The notes beneath the pieces were generated by a model. The model searched no databases. It saw only the letters and a list, made by a program, of their open reading frames with translations, and had not been told where the DNA came from. Below are positions 45,559 through 55,049 of a stretch of 56,100 nucleotides of DNA, in pieces. Made by a program: the position numbers and the translations under genes. Source of the stretch: Sphingobacterium sp. (GTDB taxonomy: Bacteria > Bacteroidota > Bacteroidia > Sphingobacteriales > Sphingobacteriaceae); NCBI GenBank assembly GCA_031277685.1, contig JAITLV010000034.1, forward strand, positions 1 to 56,100, written 5' to 3'. The stretch's first letter is position 1; every line of letters begins with the position of its first letter.

Positions 45559-45948
45559 TTATTGAATTCCCAATATCCAGCGGACATCAAAAATATCCGT
45601 CACTTCGACCAATTCATCGACTTCATTATTACCTAAAACAGCACGATCGTCCCGTCCCGCCAACTTGGTGACAAGCTGCCCTCGGTCAATCACATCCGTA
45701 CATGGCAAAAAAACCGAAACGTAGTTTCCAACGCTACGTCCCTCCTCATGAACAAGATCTGAACCATAAATAACCACGTTTGGAGAAGTAAGGGAGGCGC
45801 TTACAACAGGTGACCCTGGATACCCAGTTATCTTCATATCCAGTCTATCAAAATACAATGTTCCACCGAAACATGTCTGATAAAACGTAAGCGCCTTTCT
45901 ACAATTTCCCGAAAACGTGATAAAAACCCCACTTTTTAACCGTTCCAT
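45559..45948 (-). CDS. VOC-family protein, PhnB-like
   Basis: The 129-residue protein begins V-F-I-T-F-S-G-N-C-R-K-A-L-T-F-Y, matching the PhnB/glyoxalase-like fold, with strand repeats and G-S-D-L in the middle. Such proteins bind metal or small ligands; catalysis cannot be shown. It is the last gene of a minus-strand run of four small genes (SRPBCC, DoxX, SRPBCC, VOC), 21 bases after the preceding one. Confidence 0.85.
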   Translation of the reverse strand: MERLKSGVFITFSGNCRKALTFYQTCFGGTLYFDRLDMKITGYPGSPVVSASLTSPNVVIYGSDLVHEEGRSVGNYVSVFLPCTDVIDRGQLVTKLAGRDDRAVLGNNEVDELVEVTDIFDVRWILGIQ

Positions 45949-45969
45949 GTCCTAAATAAATTGAATTAA

Positions 45970-46419
45970 CTATGCGTCCGGTATAACTGGCTCAACCAAT
46001 TTTTTCATTTTTTCCAAAGACTCCTGCCATCCGAGGTAGCACATCTCTGCGGGAATGACTTCAGGGATACCTGTCTGTTCAATGTTAAGTTCGGTACCGC
46101 AACTGACTGCGCGCAATGAAACTGTTACTGTCATTTCCCCCGGTAAGTTCGGATCATCAAAACGGTCGACATACTTGATAAATTCATTGGGTGTAATTTC
46201 TAAATATTCACCGCCAAAGGAATGTTGGTGACCGGTACCAAAATTGATAAAGGTCATCTTAAACTGCCCACCAACCTTGAAATCCATCTGCTGTACGGTG
46301 CAGACAAAACCGTATGGCGGTAACCAGGAAGCATGTGCTATGGAATCCGAAAATGCTCGGAAAACTTTTTCAGGACTCGCCTGAATAATCCGATGTAAAG
46401 AAACACGATTTGTTTTCAT
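45970..46419 (-). CDS. SRPBCC/AHSA1-domain protein
   Basis: The 149-residue protein has the AHSA1-like pattern: I-I-Q-A-S-P-E-K-V-F-R-A-F-S near the start, G-G-Q-F-K-M-T-F, a mid F-G-G-E-Y-L-E-I and the C-terminal L-G-W-Q-E-S-L-E-K-M-K-K-L. These small hydrophobic-pocket proteins bind lipids or other apolar ligands. It sits between the DoxX-like gene and the VOC gene, so these may handle a common, unknown molecule under the control of the divergent GlxA-type regulator. Confidence 0.88.
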   Translation of the reverse strand: MKTNRVSLHRIIQASPEKVFRAFSDSIAHASWLPPYGFVCTVQQMDFKVGGQFKMTFINFGTGHQHSFGGEYLEITPNEFIKYVDRFDDPNLPGEMTVTVSLRAVSCGTELNIEQTGIPEVIPAEMCYLGWQESLEKMKKLVEPVIPDA

Positions 46420-46521
46420 CTCTATTGATTGTTTATGTTGTAAATAAATAATACGAACTTTTTGTTCTCACGAATATGCCTTTAGTAGACTTGATTTTAA
46501 TCACAGTCGCTCGGTTCCCGA

Positions 46522-46941
46522 TTAGGATAACGCGGATGCACCGGTGTATGTATTATGCTGTGATGCACCACTCGTACCCCTCGATGTTGACCGATAGACA
46601 TAAGATAACATCAAGATGCCCAGCACAATAAGTGGCAATACCATATAGGTTATATTTTTATCTACACAGGCATGACTGATAAAGGCAAATAACAAACTAA
46701 ATGTCAATCCCGCATAAGCCCACTCCTTTAATTTAGCCGGGAATTGTGGAATTGCAATAGCGATAACTCCCAGCACTTTACATATAATAAGTGCATAGGC
46801 GAAATAATCAGGATAACCTAAGGGTTTTGTTCCTGCATTTATGTATTGCGGTGCAAATAGTAATGTACCTAATGGCATAACGCCTTCCCAGATAACAATA
46901 AATATTGTCGCTATCCAAAAGATAATTTTATTCTTTTTCAT
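46522..46941 (-). CDS. DoxX-like small membrane protein
   Basis: The 139-residue protein has four predicted membrane segments (about 8-30, 45-67, 72-92 and 97-115) and the DoxX-like Y-F-A-Y-A-L-I-I-C-K-V-L-G motif. The C-terminal 25 residues are polar and S/T-rich. DoxX-like proteins have been linked to redox or respiratory functions, but no activity is clear. It is 21 bases from the upstream SRPBCC gene. Confidence 0.86.
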   Translation of the reverse strand: MKKNKIIFWIATIFIVIWEGVMPLGTLLFAPQYINAGTKPLGYPDYFAYALIICKVLGVIAIAIPQFPAKLKEWAYAGLTFSLLFAFISHACVDKNITYMVLPLIVLGILMLSYVYRSTSRGTSGASQHNTYTGASALS

Positions 46942-46962
46942 GATATTGGTATTTGATGGTGA

Positions 46963-47385
46963 TTAATTTGTGGATTCAACGTATTTTACAAAATTATTGA
47001 GAATAGCCTGCCAGCCCTGTTTTTGAAATTCAGGATCGTTCATCTGCTCTGCATCGAAGGTGGTGCTCATGATTGTCTTTCCATCTGTTTCAGCAAACAG
47101 TGTACTTACAGTTCTGCCGTCGGCCATCGTGTATGCGATTTCCTGATGTAGTTCCACTTTATCGTAAGTTCCTTCAAAATCAAATCCAAAACTTCCGTCC
47201 TTTGCCTCCATCCGATTCTTAAAAGTGCCCTGTACACGTAAGTCATTTTGACTGCTTGGACAGTGCCAGCTAGGGTCTGCAACATTCCATTGCATAATAT
47301 CTGCCGGGCTATTCCATTGTTGCCACACTTTTTCCACTGCCGCATTTACTGTTGCTTCAACCTTAATTTTTGTTTGTCTTTCCAT
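46963..47385 (-). CDS. SRPBCC/AHSA1-domain protein
   Basis: About 140 residues from ATG 47385 (M-E-R-Q-T-K-I-K-V-E); the frame extends 11 residues further but the start chosen gives the usual family N-terminus. Core motifs are V-N-A-A-V-E-K-V-W-Q-Q-W and a C-terminal G-W-Q-A-I-L-N-N-F-V-K-Y-V-E. It is a separate, diverged member from the one at 45970. It is the first gene of the operon, facing the GlxA-type regulator across about 136 bases. Confidence 0.88.
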   Translation of the reverse strand: MERQTKIKVEATVNAAVEKVWQQWNSPADIMQWNVADPSWHCPSSQNDLRVQGTFKNRMEAKDGSFGFDFEGTYDKVELHQEIAYTMADGRTVSTLFAETDGKTIMSTTFDAEQMNDPEFQKQGWQAILNNFVKYVESTN

Positions 47386-47521
47386 GATTTCTTTTATTTG
47401 TTTATAATGATATAGCAAAGATGCAAAGGATTTTAAGGCCTAGCATATTGTAAAAACGACAACTTTAGGGGTGGATTACGACAAAAACTATTTGTACCTT
47501 TATCACATAAACCAAAAAGAT

Positions 47522-48490
47522 ATGCAAATCTCTGTTTTTGTTCCCCAATATGGTACTATTGAAGGTATTACACCTGCATTTAGAACCTTTCATACAGCCA
47601 ATGAATTTCTCTCGGCTTTTGGAAAAAAACCGATATTCAATGTAGAATATGTTGGCCTTAGTGAATATGTTCCAGCCAATAGCGGCGAGTATACCATAAA
47701 AACAAATCGCTTGCTACAAGATGTTGACCGGACGGATCTACTGATTATACCACCGACTTTTGGTGATATTGAAACCGGAATAAGAGACAATGCGGAGGCC
47801 ATACCTTATTTTAGAACTCTTCACTTAAAGGGAACCCGCCTCGCCAGCTTATGTGTAGGCGCATTTCTCCTGGCTGAAACGGGTTTATTAAATGGTAAAA
47901 AATGCTCAACCCATTGGGCCTACGTAAGCGAATTCAAGGAAAAATACCCTGAAATAGAAATCGAAGATGGTGCGGTTATCACAGAAAACGATAATATCTA
48001 TAGTAGTGGCGGTGCGAGTAGCCTGTGGAATTTGATTCTTTATTTAGTCGAAAAGTTTTCAGATCGGGAAACGGCAGTTATGATCGCCAAATATTTTGCA
48101 CTAGATATCAGTCGGGATAGCCAGTCACAATTTGCGATATTCCGTGGCCAACGCAATCACGAAGATCTGGATATCCAGAAAGCACAAGATTACATTGAAC
48201 TGAAGTATGAGGAAAAAATTACGGTTGAAGATTTAGCCAATTTTGTTCATATTGGCCGCCGCACTTTCGAACGAAGATTTAAAGAAGCAACAAATAATAC
48301 GCCAGTGGAATATATCCAACGTGTACGCATAGAGGCTGCAAAGAAATTTTTTGAAGCCTCGAGGAAGAACGTTTCCCAAGTGATGTATGATGTAGGTTAT
48401 ACCGATACAAAAGCATTTCGGGATATTTTCAAGAAAATAACAGGCCTTACACCGATAGAGTATAGAAACAAATTTGCCAAAGTTGCCTAG
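47522..48490 (+). CDS. GlxA-family regulator (DJ-1/PfpI domain plus AraC helix-turn-helix)
   Basis: About 322 residues from ATG 47522 (M-Q-I-S-V-F-V-P-Q-Y-G); an in-frame GTG 51 bases upstream would give an unlikely extension. A DJ-1/PfpI-like domain (about 1-190; L-C-V-G-A-F-L-L-A, nucleophile-elbow Cys) is joined to an AraC-type pair of helix-turn-helix motifs (about 215-318; L-A-N-F-V-H-I-G-R-R-T-F-E-R-R-F-K). These regulators sense small molecules and act on nearby genes. It is divergent from the SRPBCC-DoxX-SRPBCC-VOC run and most likely controls it. Confidence 0.92.
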   Translation: MQISVFVPQYGTIEGITPAFRTFHTANEFLSAFGKKPIFNVEYVGLSEYVPANSGEYTIKTNRLLQDVDRTDLLIIPPTFGDIETGIRDNAEAIPYFRTLHLKGTRLASLCVGAFLLAETGLLNGKKCSTHWAYVSEFKEKYPEIEIEDGAVITENDNIYSSGGASSLWNLILYLVEKFSDRETAVMIAKYFALDISRDSQSQFAIFRGQRNHEDLDIQKAQDYIELKYEEKITVEDLANFVHIGRRTFERRFKEATNNTPVEYIQRVRIEAAKKFFEASRKNVSQVMYDVGYTDTKAFRDIFKKITGLTPIEYRNKFAKVA

Positions 48491-48540
48491 CTAAAACAAA
48501 CCAGAAGAAGGGCAAAAATAAGCTTCTTAGCTAAAAGAAC

Positions 48541-48567
48541 AAAGCCACCCGATTATCGGGTGGCTTT
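48541..48567. terminator. Bidirectional terminator between convergent genes
   Basis: A perfect 12-bp stem (AAAGCCACCCGA with 48556-48567) and 3-base loop lie between the convergent GlxA-type and DUF885 genes. Confidence 0.85.
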
Positions 48568-48590
48568 CTGCTGTTAAGGTTGCTTGTGAC

Positions 48591-50348
48591 TTATTTTTTC
48601 AGCATCATTTCCCGAATGTATTTTACGGGTGAATTGCCAAAACTCAAAAATTTCTCGTTGAAGGCTTTTAGCTTAAATTGAGTACCTTCCTCTTTTTTTA
48701 CGGCTTCTCTTAAATCATAAATTTCTTTATAACCTGTAAAATAAGATGTCAACTGTACACTGCTGACAGATACTCGTTTCCATTTTCCGGCAGCCTCGGC
48801 CTGTTGTTGAAATGCTTCGTCAACCAATAGATGCATGGCATCTTTTTCACTCATATTCTTCACATGTACGCTATAGTCCAAAATCGCATTGCATACGGTA
48901 CGGAGGTGCCACTTATACCACATCAACCACATTTCGGGCGCATTATCGCCATAACCATTTTCCAACATCATTTGTTCGGTATATACTGCCCAACCTTCAA
49001 TCATGGCACCATTGCCCAAAACACTCTTGATTAAACTTGGTGACTGATTGGCATAGACCAACTGCGTATAATGTCCCGGAATGGCTTCATGGATATTCAA
49101 AATCTGTAAGATATAATGATTATACTCTCTTAAGTAGCTTTCTGAAGCTTCTTTGGTCCATCCGGCAAGACTACCAACATTGTAATATGTATTCCCTCCT
49201 TTATCGTAGGGCCCCGGAGCACTGATAGATGCTCCAGCAACACCGGCCATATAAGCAGGTTCTTTCCGTACGACCAAAGGTTTACTATCATCGATGTACA
49301 GGAGGTCTTTCTTTTTGACAAATTCCACCAATTTTGGTATCTGCGCTTCAATGGCCGATTGAAATTCATCTGCTTTGACGTGATTGACGGACAAGGTATC
49401 AATCATCTTGCGGATCAGCACCAAACTATCTGTGGGCTGTACCGTCTTTCCAAAATACCTTGGCCACAGTTCCTTACTGATTTTATACATTTCAGCATGT
49501 AAATAGCTCTTGCGTGCCATTGCCGCATCATAGATCTGTGCAGCAGTAGACCCCGACTGGATATCAAACTTAAACTTTTGATCATATAGTTCCTGCCCCA
49601 ATCTAAAGCTTCGTGGCGATGGATTCGGGTTCGTTTTTAAAAACGTTACAAATCCATTAATTGCCTTTACCGCCTGATCGGCTTTCGCTTGAATAGCCGC
49701 TTTTTCAGTCGCTGGAAGACTAGATTTTTTCAAGGAATCACGCAGATCCGTTTCAAACACAGATAATCCACCCAAATTCTGCTGTATGGCCAAATCGGTC
49801 AATACTAATGCGGGATTCCTAATCTGTCCTTTCGCAGCCTCATAATAGGCCGGGATTTGTGCCATCCGTTGTTCAATAGCATGAAGACGGTCATGCAATG
49901 GAGCATAATTCTCAGCCAACATAAAGGCTATTGTACCACTTACATTATACGAAGAAGGATTCCACTCATAAGCACGTTCTTTTTCTATTGACCAGATCGT
50001 AGATTCCAGGTAATTCTGGATCAGATGGTAATCTGTCTGTTGTGAAAGATTCAGCTCGTTTAGATCAAAACTTTTCAGATGATCTAGATGCTGTTTCGAA
50101 AATTCCAGACGCAAGGCTCTGCTTTTGGCATCAGGTATCGTCAGTAGTGAATCGTACCGATGAAATCCTACCTGCGTTGCCCACTCCGGATTCTCCTGCC
50201 AGAGCTGCTCAATAAACCGATCTTCGTAAGCTTTAAAACTGGCATTCGATGTTGTATCCGAAAGAGCCTTGTTTGCTTTGGTCCCTGACCCACAGGATAC
50301 CATCATTCCCAAACCAAGGATAGAAAGTGTATATGTTATTAGTTTCAT
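48591..50348 (-). CDS. DUF885-family lipoprotein, probable metallopeptidase
   Basis: The 585-residue protein has a lipoprotein signal (Cys19 after M-M-V-S) and the DUF885 core with H-E-A-I-P-G-H-Y, a zinc-binding H-E-x-x-x-H variant, near residue 420. Upstream N-x-E-W-A-T-Q-V-G and the Y-N-V-G-S-L-A-G-W-T block are typical of the family. DUF885 proteins are thought to be outer-membrane- or periplasm-anchored carboxypeptidase-like enzymes; substrate unknown. The gene is convergent with the GlxA-type regulator. Confidence 0.88.
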   Translation of the reverse strand: MKLITYTLSILGLGMMVSCGSGTKANKALSDTTSNASFKAYEDRFIEQLWQENPEWATQVGFHRYDSLLTIPDAKSRALRLEFSKQHLDHLKSFDLNELNLSQQTDYHLIQNYLESTIWSIEKERAYEWNPSSYNVSGTIAFMLAENYAPLHDRLHAIEQRMAQIPAYYEAAKGQIRNPALVLTDLAIQQNLGGLSVFETDLRDSLKKSSLPATEKAAIQAKADQAVKAINGFVTFLKTNPNPSPRSFRLGQELYDQKFKFDIQSGSTAAQIYDAAMARKSYLHAEMYKISKELWPRYFGKTVQPTDSLVLIRKMIDTLSVNHVKADEFQSAIEAQIPKLVEFVKKKDLLYIDDSKPLVVRKEPAYMAGVAGASISAPGPYDKGGNTYYNVGSLAGWTKEASESYLREYNHYILQILNIHEAIPGHYTQLVYANQSPSLIKSVLGNGAMIEGWAVYTEQMMLENGYGDNAPEMWLMWYKWHLRTVCNAILDYSVHVKNMSEKDAMHLLVDEAFQQQAEAAGKWKRVSVSSVQLTSYFTGYKEIYDLREAVKKEEGTQFKLKAFNEKFLSFGNSPVKYIREMMLKK

Positions 50349-50441
50349 TGGAGTAATTTGATTAAAAATAACAATTGTTGCTGATTTTTAATCAAATCAC
50401 CGCAAGGATTTTACAATTAACAGCAGTTGCAACAGCAGACG

Positions 50442-53147
50442 CTACAACCAACTGTGAAATTTCCGAATAAACCAATTCTTAATAAACTGCGTCAATAGGC
50501 AATAACTGACCAAAATGGCAAACAACCAAGGAAAATAGAGCAATGGCAGTGCCTGTAATTTCAATGCACCGGCGAAAGGTGAAAATGGTAACAGAATACC
50601 GATAACCATAATCAAGGATGTCAATGCAACAACAGGTGCTGCCGCCCAGCTTTGTATAAAAGGTATTTTGCGTGTACGGATCATATGAATGACCAAAGTC
50701 TGTGAAAGCAGTCCTTCTACAAACCAGCCCGATTGAAAAAGTGTCTGATGTTCGACCGTATTTGCCTTGAAGACAAAATATAGCAATGCAAATGTCGCAA
50801 AGTCAAAGATAGAGCTGATCGGACCGATAAAGAGCATAAACTTCGACACACTCCCGGCATCCCATTTTTTTGGTTCCAGAATAAATTCTTCATCCATACT
50901 ATCCCAGGGAATGGAGACCTGAGAGATATCATATAAAAGATTCTGTATCAGCAAATGTACTGGCAACATCGGTAAAAAAGGAAGAAATGCGCTTGCGCCA
51001 AGCATACTGAACATATTACCAAAATTACTGCTCGCAGTCATCTTGATGTATTTAATGATATTACCAAAGGTACGACGCCCATAGATCACACCTTTTCGCA
51101 GCACCATGAGATCTTTTTCCAACAAGATAATATCAGCACTTTCTTTGGTTATATCGACGGCAGTATCTACACTGATACCTACATCTGCTTCTTTAATTGC
51201 CGCTGCGTCATTTATCCCGTCGCCCATAAAACCGACCGTATGCCCTTTAGCACGTAATGCTTTTACCACACGAACTTTCTGCTGGGGACTTAATTTTGCA
51301 AAAACAGAAACTTCTACAACGCATTTATCCAACATGATATCATCGATCTGATCCAGTTCGCCACCATTAATAATGCGTTGGACCGGAATCCCCACATCGC
51401 GGCAGATTTTGCGGGTAACGATCTCGTTGTCACCAGTCAGTACTTTTACAGCAATCCCCAATTTATGCAATGCCTCAATCGCTGGCGCCGCAGAGGGTTT
51501 GGCAGGGTCCAAAAACCCAATAAAACCAGTCAAGGTCAATTTCGTTTCATCAGCAATGGCGTAAGTCAATGGATGTGATCCCTCAAATTCTCGAATAGCA
51601 ACCAACAAGACACGTAGGCCTTCCTCGTTCATCTTTTTGGAGGTATTCAGCACGATCTTTCGCATGGTATCATCCATAGGAACAGTGCGGTCATTTTCAA
51701 TATGCAGGCTACGGTCATCACCAGGCTCAAAAGCATGGGTACATAACTCCAACATTTCCTCCACTGCTCCCTTACAAATCAAAAGATGTTTACCATTATG
51801 CTTTTTAAGAATAACAGACATTCTTCGCCGCTGAAAATCAAAAGGTATCTCATCTACTTTCAGGTATTGATCCTCCACTTTTAAATAATCATGCAACTCA
51901 ACATGCTCCAGCACTGCTTTATCCATCAAATTTTTTAGACCTGTCTGATGAAAACTATTGAGATAAGCCCATTTCAGCACCTCATCATCTTCTACACCAT
52001 AAACATTCAGGTGTTTTTCCATCACAATCTTATCAAGCGTCAGGGTACCGGTTTTATCTGTGCAGAGAATATCCATGGCACCAATATTCTGAATGGAATT
52101 CAGCCGTTTGACGATGACTTTGCGTTTACTCATGTTGACAGCTCCTTTTGCCAGGTTGGCTGTCACGATCATGGGTAACATTTCAGGCGTCAAACCTACC
52201 GCCACAGCAATCGCAAATAATAAGGCTTCAGTCCAGTTTCCCTTCATCAAGCCGTTGATTAAAAAGATCAACGGAACCATCACCAGCATAAAACGAATAA
52301 GCAAAAAACTGACCTTGTTTATCCCTTTATCAAAACTCGTTTCTGGTCGTTCGCCCGTAATGGATTTACTGATACTTCCAAAATAGGTGTAGTTGCCCGT
52401 AGTGACAATAACTACGGTAGCCGAACCGCTGACAACATTCGTCCCCATAAAACAGATATTACTGAGCTCAATCGGCTGCTTTTCTTTTGCATCCCGAATA
52501 GGAAGATAATTTTTCTCTACCGGAAGTGCCTCACCAGTCAGCATACTTTCACTCACGAAAAGGTCTTTGCTAAGTATAACCCGACAATCAGCTGGAATCA
52601 TATCACCCGCAGAAAGAAAAACAACGTCCCCAGGCACAAGTTCGGCAATAGAGATCTCTCGTTTTCCCTTAAATTTTCGCGATACCGTAGCCGTTGTCTT
52701 GACCATCCCTTTTAATTTCTCGGCAGCGGCATTACTTCTATATTCCTGTATAAAACGTAAAAGAGCGCTGATCAATACCATAATGGAAACCACAATAACC
52801 GTCTTATAATCTCTATCATCGACTGCCGCAAGCCAGACATCCAAGACAAAAGATACCAGGGCAATGACCAGTAATATATAAATAAAGGGATTAGCGAATG
52901 CTTTGATCAATTTAACATACCATTGAGGAGCCTTTTGATGTTGTACTTCGTTTAATCCAAATTTTTGACGGCGCTCAGTGGCCATATCATCTGTAATTCC
53001 TTCTTCACTACTTTCTAGCATTGCACAAGCCATTTTTTCATCCTGACTTGCGATCTCCTGCAATTTGGTGATCGTCCCTAGATTCATCCCATTGGAACCG
53101 ATCATGCTATGTAGTGGGTTCCTTATTTTATCTCTTACCTTAATCAT
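50442..53147 (-). CDS. mgtA: Magnesium-translocating P-type ATPase
   Basis: About 901 residues from ATG 53147 (M-I-K-V-R-D-K-I-R-N); the frame extends to a GTG that I consider less likely. It has P-type motifs: phosphorylation site D-K-T-G-T-L-T-L-D (about 361), T-G-E-A-L-P-V-E-K actuator motif, K-G-A-V-E-E-M-L-E nucleotide-binding motif and M-G-D-G-I-N-D-A-A hinge, plus ten expected membrane segments. MgtA imports Mg2+ across the inner membrane under low magnesium. It lies 59 bases after mgtC and is most likely co-transcribed with it. Confidence 0.95.
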   Translation of the reverse strand: MIKVRDKIRNPLHSMIGSNGMNLGTITKLQEIASQDEKMACAMLESSEEGITDDMATERRQKFGLNEVQHQKAPQWYVKLIKAFANPFIYILLVIALVSFVLDVWLAAVDDRDYKTVIVVSIMVLISALLRFIQEYRSNAAAEKLKGMVKTTATVSRKFKGKREISIAELVPGDVVFLSAGDMIPADCRVILSKDLFVSESMLTGEALPVEKNYLPIRDAKEKQPIELSNICFMGTNVVSGSATVVIVTTGNYTYFGSISKSITGERPETSFDKGINKVSFLLIRFMLVMVPLIFLINGLMKGNWTEALLFAIAVAVGLTPEMLPMIVTANLAKGAVNMSKRKVIVKRLNSIQNIGAMDILCTDKTGTLTLDKIVMEKHLNVYGVEDDEVLKWAYLNSFHQTGLKNLMDKAVLEHVELHDYLKVEDQYLKVDEIPFDFQRRRMSVILKKHNGKHLLICKGAVEEMLELCTHAFEPGDDRSLHIENDRTVPMDDTMRKIVLNTSKKMNEEGLRVLLVAIREFEGSHPLTYAIADETKLTLTGFIGFLDPAKPSAAPAIEALHKLGIAVKVLTGDNEIVTRKICRDVGIPVQRIINGGELDQIDDIMLDKCVVEVSVFAKLSPQQKVRVVKALRAKGHTVGFMGDGINDAAAIKEADVGISVDTAVDITKESADIILLEKDLMVLRKGVIYGRRTFGNIIKYIKMTASSNFGNMFSMLGASAFLPFLPMLPVHLLIQNLLYDISQVSIPWDSMDEEFILEPKKWDAGSVSKFMLFIGPISSIFDFATFALLYFVFKANTVEHQTLFQSGWFVEGLLSQTLVIHMIRTRKIPFIQSWAAAPVVALTSLIMVIGILLPFSPFAGALKLQALPLLYFPWLFAILVSYCLLTQFIKNWFIRKFHSWL

Positions 53148-53206
53148 AACCCTACAATTTATTATATATATGCTCTGCCTAGCCACCTAAAAAGCTGGCC
53201 CTAATA

Positions 53207-53911
53207 CTATAGATCGGCTTCTGTACCGATAATTTCCCAACTAATTTTACTTACCTTTTCTTCCATTGTCAGTCGACTGGCGATGCGTTCAATAAGACTA
53301 TCCTGTTGGCCAACGGCTTTGATTATGGCTGTAATTGCAGCTGCATTCGACTCTATCGTATCATCACTGGACAAGGATGTCAATAGTACTTTCTCTTCAT
53401 TACCCAACATCTGAATCAAAAGCACACGAATATGATTCTCGATCGTTATCCCGCATCGGATTGATACCAAATAATCTGTTTGTGCCACAGCTGATTTACG
53501 AAACTTGATGAATCCCATCCGCTGACCGATAGGCCGAAAGATCAAATGTGTTAAGATAATGGCAATAGCCACCAGGCCCGCCTGGGGATATAAGCCCAAG
53601 CCCGATAAAGTGCCTACAGCGGCAGAACACCAGATCGTTGCCGCTGTATTGAGACCATGTACATTAAGTCCATCTTTCATAATCACTCCAGCTCCAAGGA
53701 ATCCTATTCCGCTGACCACATACGAAGCGATACGTCCTGTGGCATCGCCGCCTATTTCAATGGAGAGGAGTACAAAAGCGGCAGCACCCAAAGACACCAA
53801 TGTGTTGGTCCGTAATCCAGCATTCTTTTGCCGCCACTGTCGCTCAGCGCCAACAGCTGCCCCCAAAAGCAATGCAGCAAATAATCGTAATGCAAATTCA
53901 AAAATACCCAT
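53207..53911 (-). CDS. mgtC: MgtC/SapB-family protein
   Basis: The 234-residue protein has an N-terminal block of about five membrane segments with the family hallmarks L-L-L-G-A-A-V-G-A-E-R-Q-W, R-T-N-T-L-V-S-L-G-A-A and G-I-G-F-L-G-A-G-V-I. A soluble C-terminal domain follows (about 150-234). MgtC helps cells grow under low Mg2+ and in Salmonella inhibits ATP synthase. Upstream is a textbook AAAGGAGG 7 bases before the ATG, unusual for this phylum. It heads an operon with mgtA. Confidence 0.93.
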   Translation of the reverse strand: MGIFEFALRLFAALLLGAAVGAERQWRQKNAGLRTNTLVSLGAAAFVLLSIEIGGDATGRIASYVVSGIGFLGAGVIMKDGLNVHGLNTAATIWCSAAVGTLSGLGLYPQAGLVAIAIILTHLIFRPIGQRMGFIKFRKSAVAQTDYLVSIRCGITIENHIRVLLIQMLGNEEKVLLTSLSSDDTIESNAAAITAIIKAVGQQDSLIERIASRLTMEEKVSKISWEIIGTEADL

Positions 53912-53918
53912 ATCTCAT

Positions 53919-53926
53919 CCTCCTTT
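53919..53926 (-). promoter_or_regulatory. Strong Shine-Dalgarno sequence of mgtC
   Basis: AAAGGAGG on the minus strand ends 7 bases before ATG 53911, ideal classical spacing. Confidence 0.75.
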
Positions 53927-54092
53927 GCCCGCAAAGGTCAGCAATCATCACCGGGACTGCCATTAGAGATCATATAGAAAATTATTAGAATTTTATTAGA
54001 AAAAACAGAAGTATATATAGCTAAAAAACAACATATTACATATAATAAAAAAAATATTTCAAGCCTTATGTCCAATTTCTTTAACTTCAATC

Positions 54093-54131
54093 ATTATTGT
54101 AGTGTAAATCAGTTACACTTAAAACAATAAT
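54093..54131 (+). promoter_or_regulatory. Nested inverted repeat ahead of the AhpD-like gene
   Basis: ATTATTGT plus AGTGTAA (54093-54107) pairs with TTACACT (54113-54119) and ACAATAAT (54124-54131), with a 5-base loop and a 4-base bulge on the right. It ends 3 bases before ATG 54135, so it could be a protein-binding operator or an RNA hairpin masking the start. Confidence 0.5.
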
Positions 54132-54134
54132 AAA

Positions 54135-54608
54135 ATGAAACAACGAATCAATTTTTTCGCAAAAGGCCAAAATGCTATGAAAGCTATGTTTGGATTGGGT
54201 GCTTATTTAGGTAAATGTGCAATCGAACAGGAGCTATTGCATCTTATTTATTTTAGAGTTTCACAGATCAACGGCTGTGCTTACTGTCTGGATATGCATT
54301 CAAAAGATCTACTTGCCACGGGCGAAAATCCACAACGTCTATTTTTATTGGATGCTTGGCGTGAGGCCCCGCTTTACAGCGCCCGGGAATCTGCTGCTTT
54401 AGCATGGGCAGAAGCCGTAACAAAAATAACCAATGGTGATGTGCCTGATGAGATTTATGCCATTGTAAGTAAGGAATTCTCCGAAGAGGAATTGGTTGAT
54501 CTGACTTTGGCGATAACAACAATCAATGCATACAATCGTTTTAACATTTCGTTCCGCACAGAAGCTGGTGGATATAAAGTCGGTCAACATAAAGCACAGA
54601 CAGCATAG
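54135..54608 (+). CDS. Carboxymuconolactone decarboxylase/AhpD-family protein
   Basis: The 157-residue protein has the AhpD-type redox motif C-A-Y-C (Cys48 and Cys51) followed by His55 in L-D-M-H-S-K-D, with helical flanking regions. AhpD-like proteins serve as small thiol-disulfide peroxidase partners. The gene starts a plus-strand run with a DGPF/YCII protein and an ECF42-type sigma factor, a typical context for these genes. The nested inverted repeat just before it may control the run. Confidence 0.92.
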   Translation: MKQRINFFAKGQNAMKAMFGLGAYLGKCAIEQELLHLIYFRVSQINGCAYCLDMHSKDLLATGENPQRLFLLDAWREAPLYSARESAALAWAEAVTKITNGDVPDEIYAIVSKEFSEEELVDLTLAITTINAYNRFNISFRTEAGGYKVGQHKAQTA

Positions 54609-54657
54609 TACTGTTAAAACAAATGAATAAATTTAGTTAACAAATAAAACTATAAGC

Positions 54658-54996
54658 ATGAAAGATTTCATCTTATTATTTCGGCAAGCAGGTAATGAAC
54701 AACCGCTTTTGACCGAGGAGGAAATTGCTAAAATCAACAAAAAATGGCAGAATTGGATCGGCGACATCGAAGCGCAAGGAAAACTTAGTGACCATGGTTC
54801 GCGTCTTGAAAAAACTGGAAAGGTATTAAAACCGGGCGGAGTTATTACCGATGGTCCTTTTGTAGAGATCAGAGAAAGTCTTGGCGGATTTATTGTCATC
54901 TCAGCAGAAAATCTGGACGAAGCAACAACATTGGCACATGGCTGCCCCATTTTAGAAGCAAACGGCAGTGTTGAAATTAGAGCGCTCTTAGTTTAA
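54658..54996 (+). CDS. DGPF/YCII-domain protein
   Basis: The 112-residue protein has the YCII fold and the signature motif T-D-G-P-F-V-E at 64-70 (DGPF 65-68). DGPF proteins are encoded almost always beside ECF42-type sigma factors, which fits the sigma-factor gene that begins 53 bases downstream. YCII proteins are small dimeric cytosolic proteins of unclear activity. It is 49 bases after the AhpD-like gene. Confidence 0.93.
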   Translation: MKDFILLFRQAGNEQPLLTEEEIAKINKKWQNWIGDIEAQGKLSDHGSRLEKTGKVLKPGGVITDGPFVEIRESLGGFIVISAENLDEATTLAHGCPILEANGSVEIRALLV

Positions 54997-55049
54997 ATGA
55001 ATAGGTTTATGGGCAATTGTATGGAGATACAATTGCCTTACTATGTATT

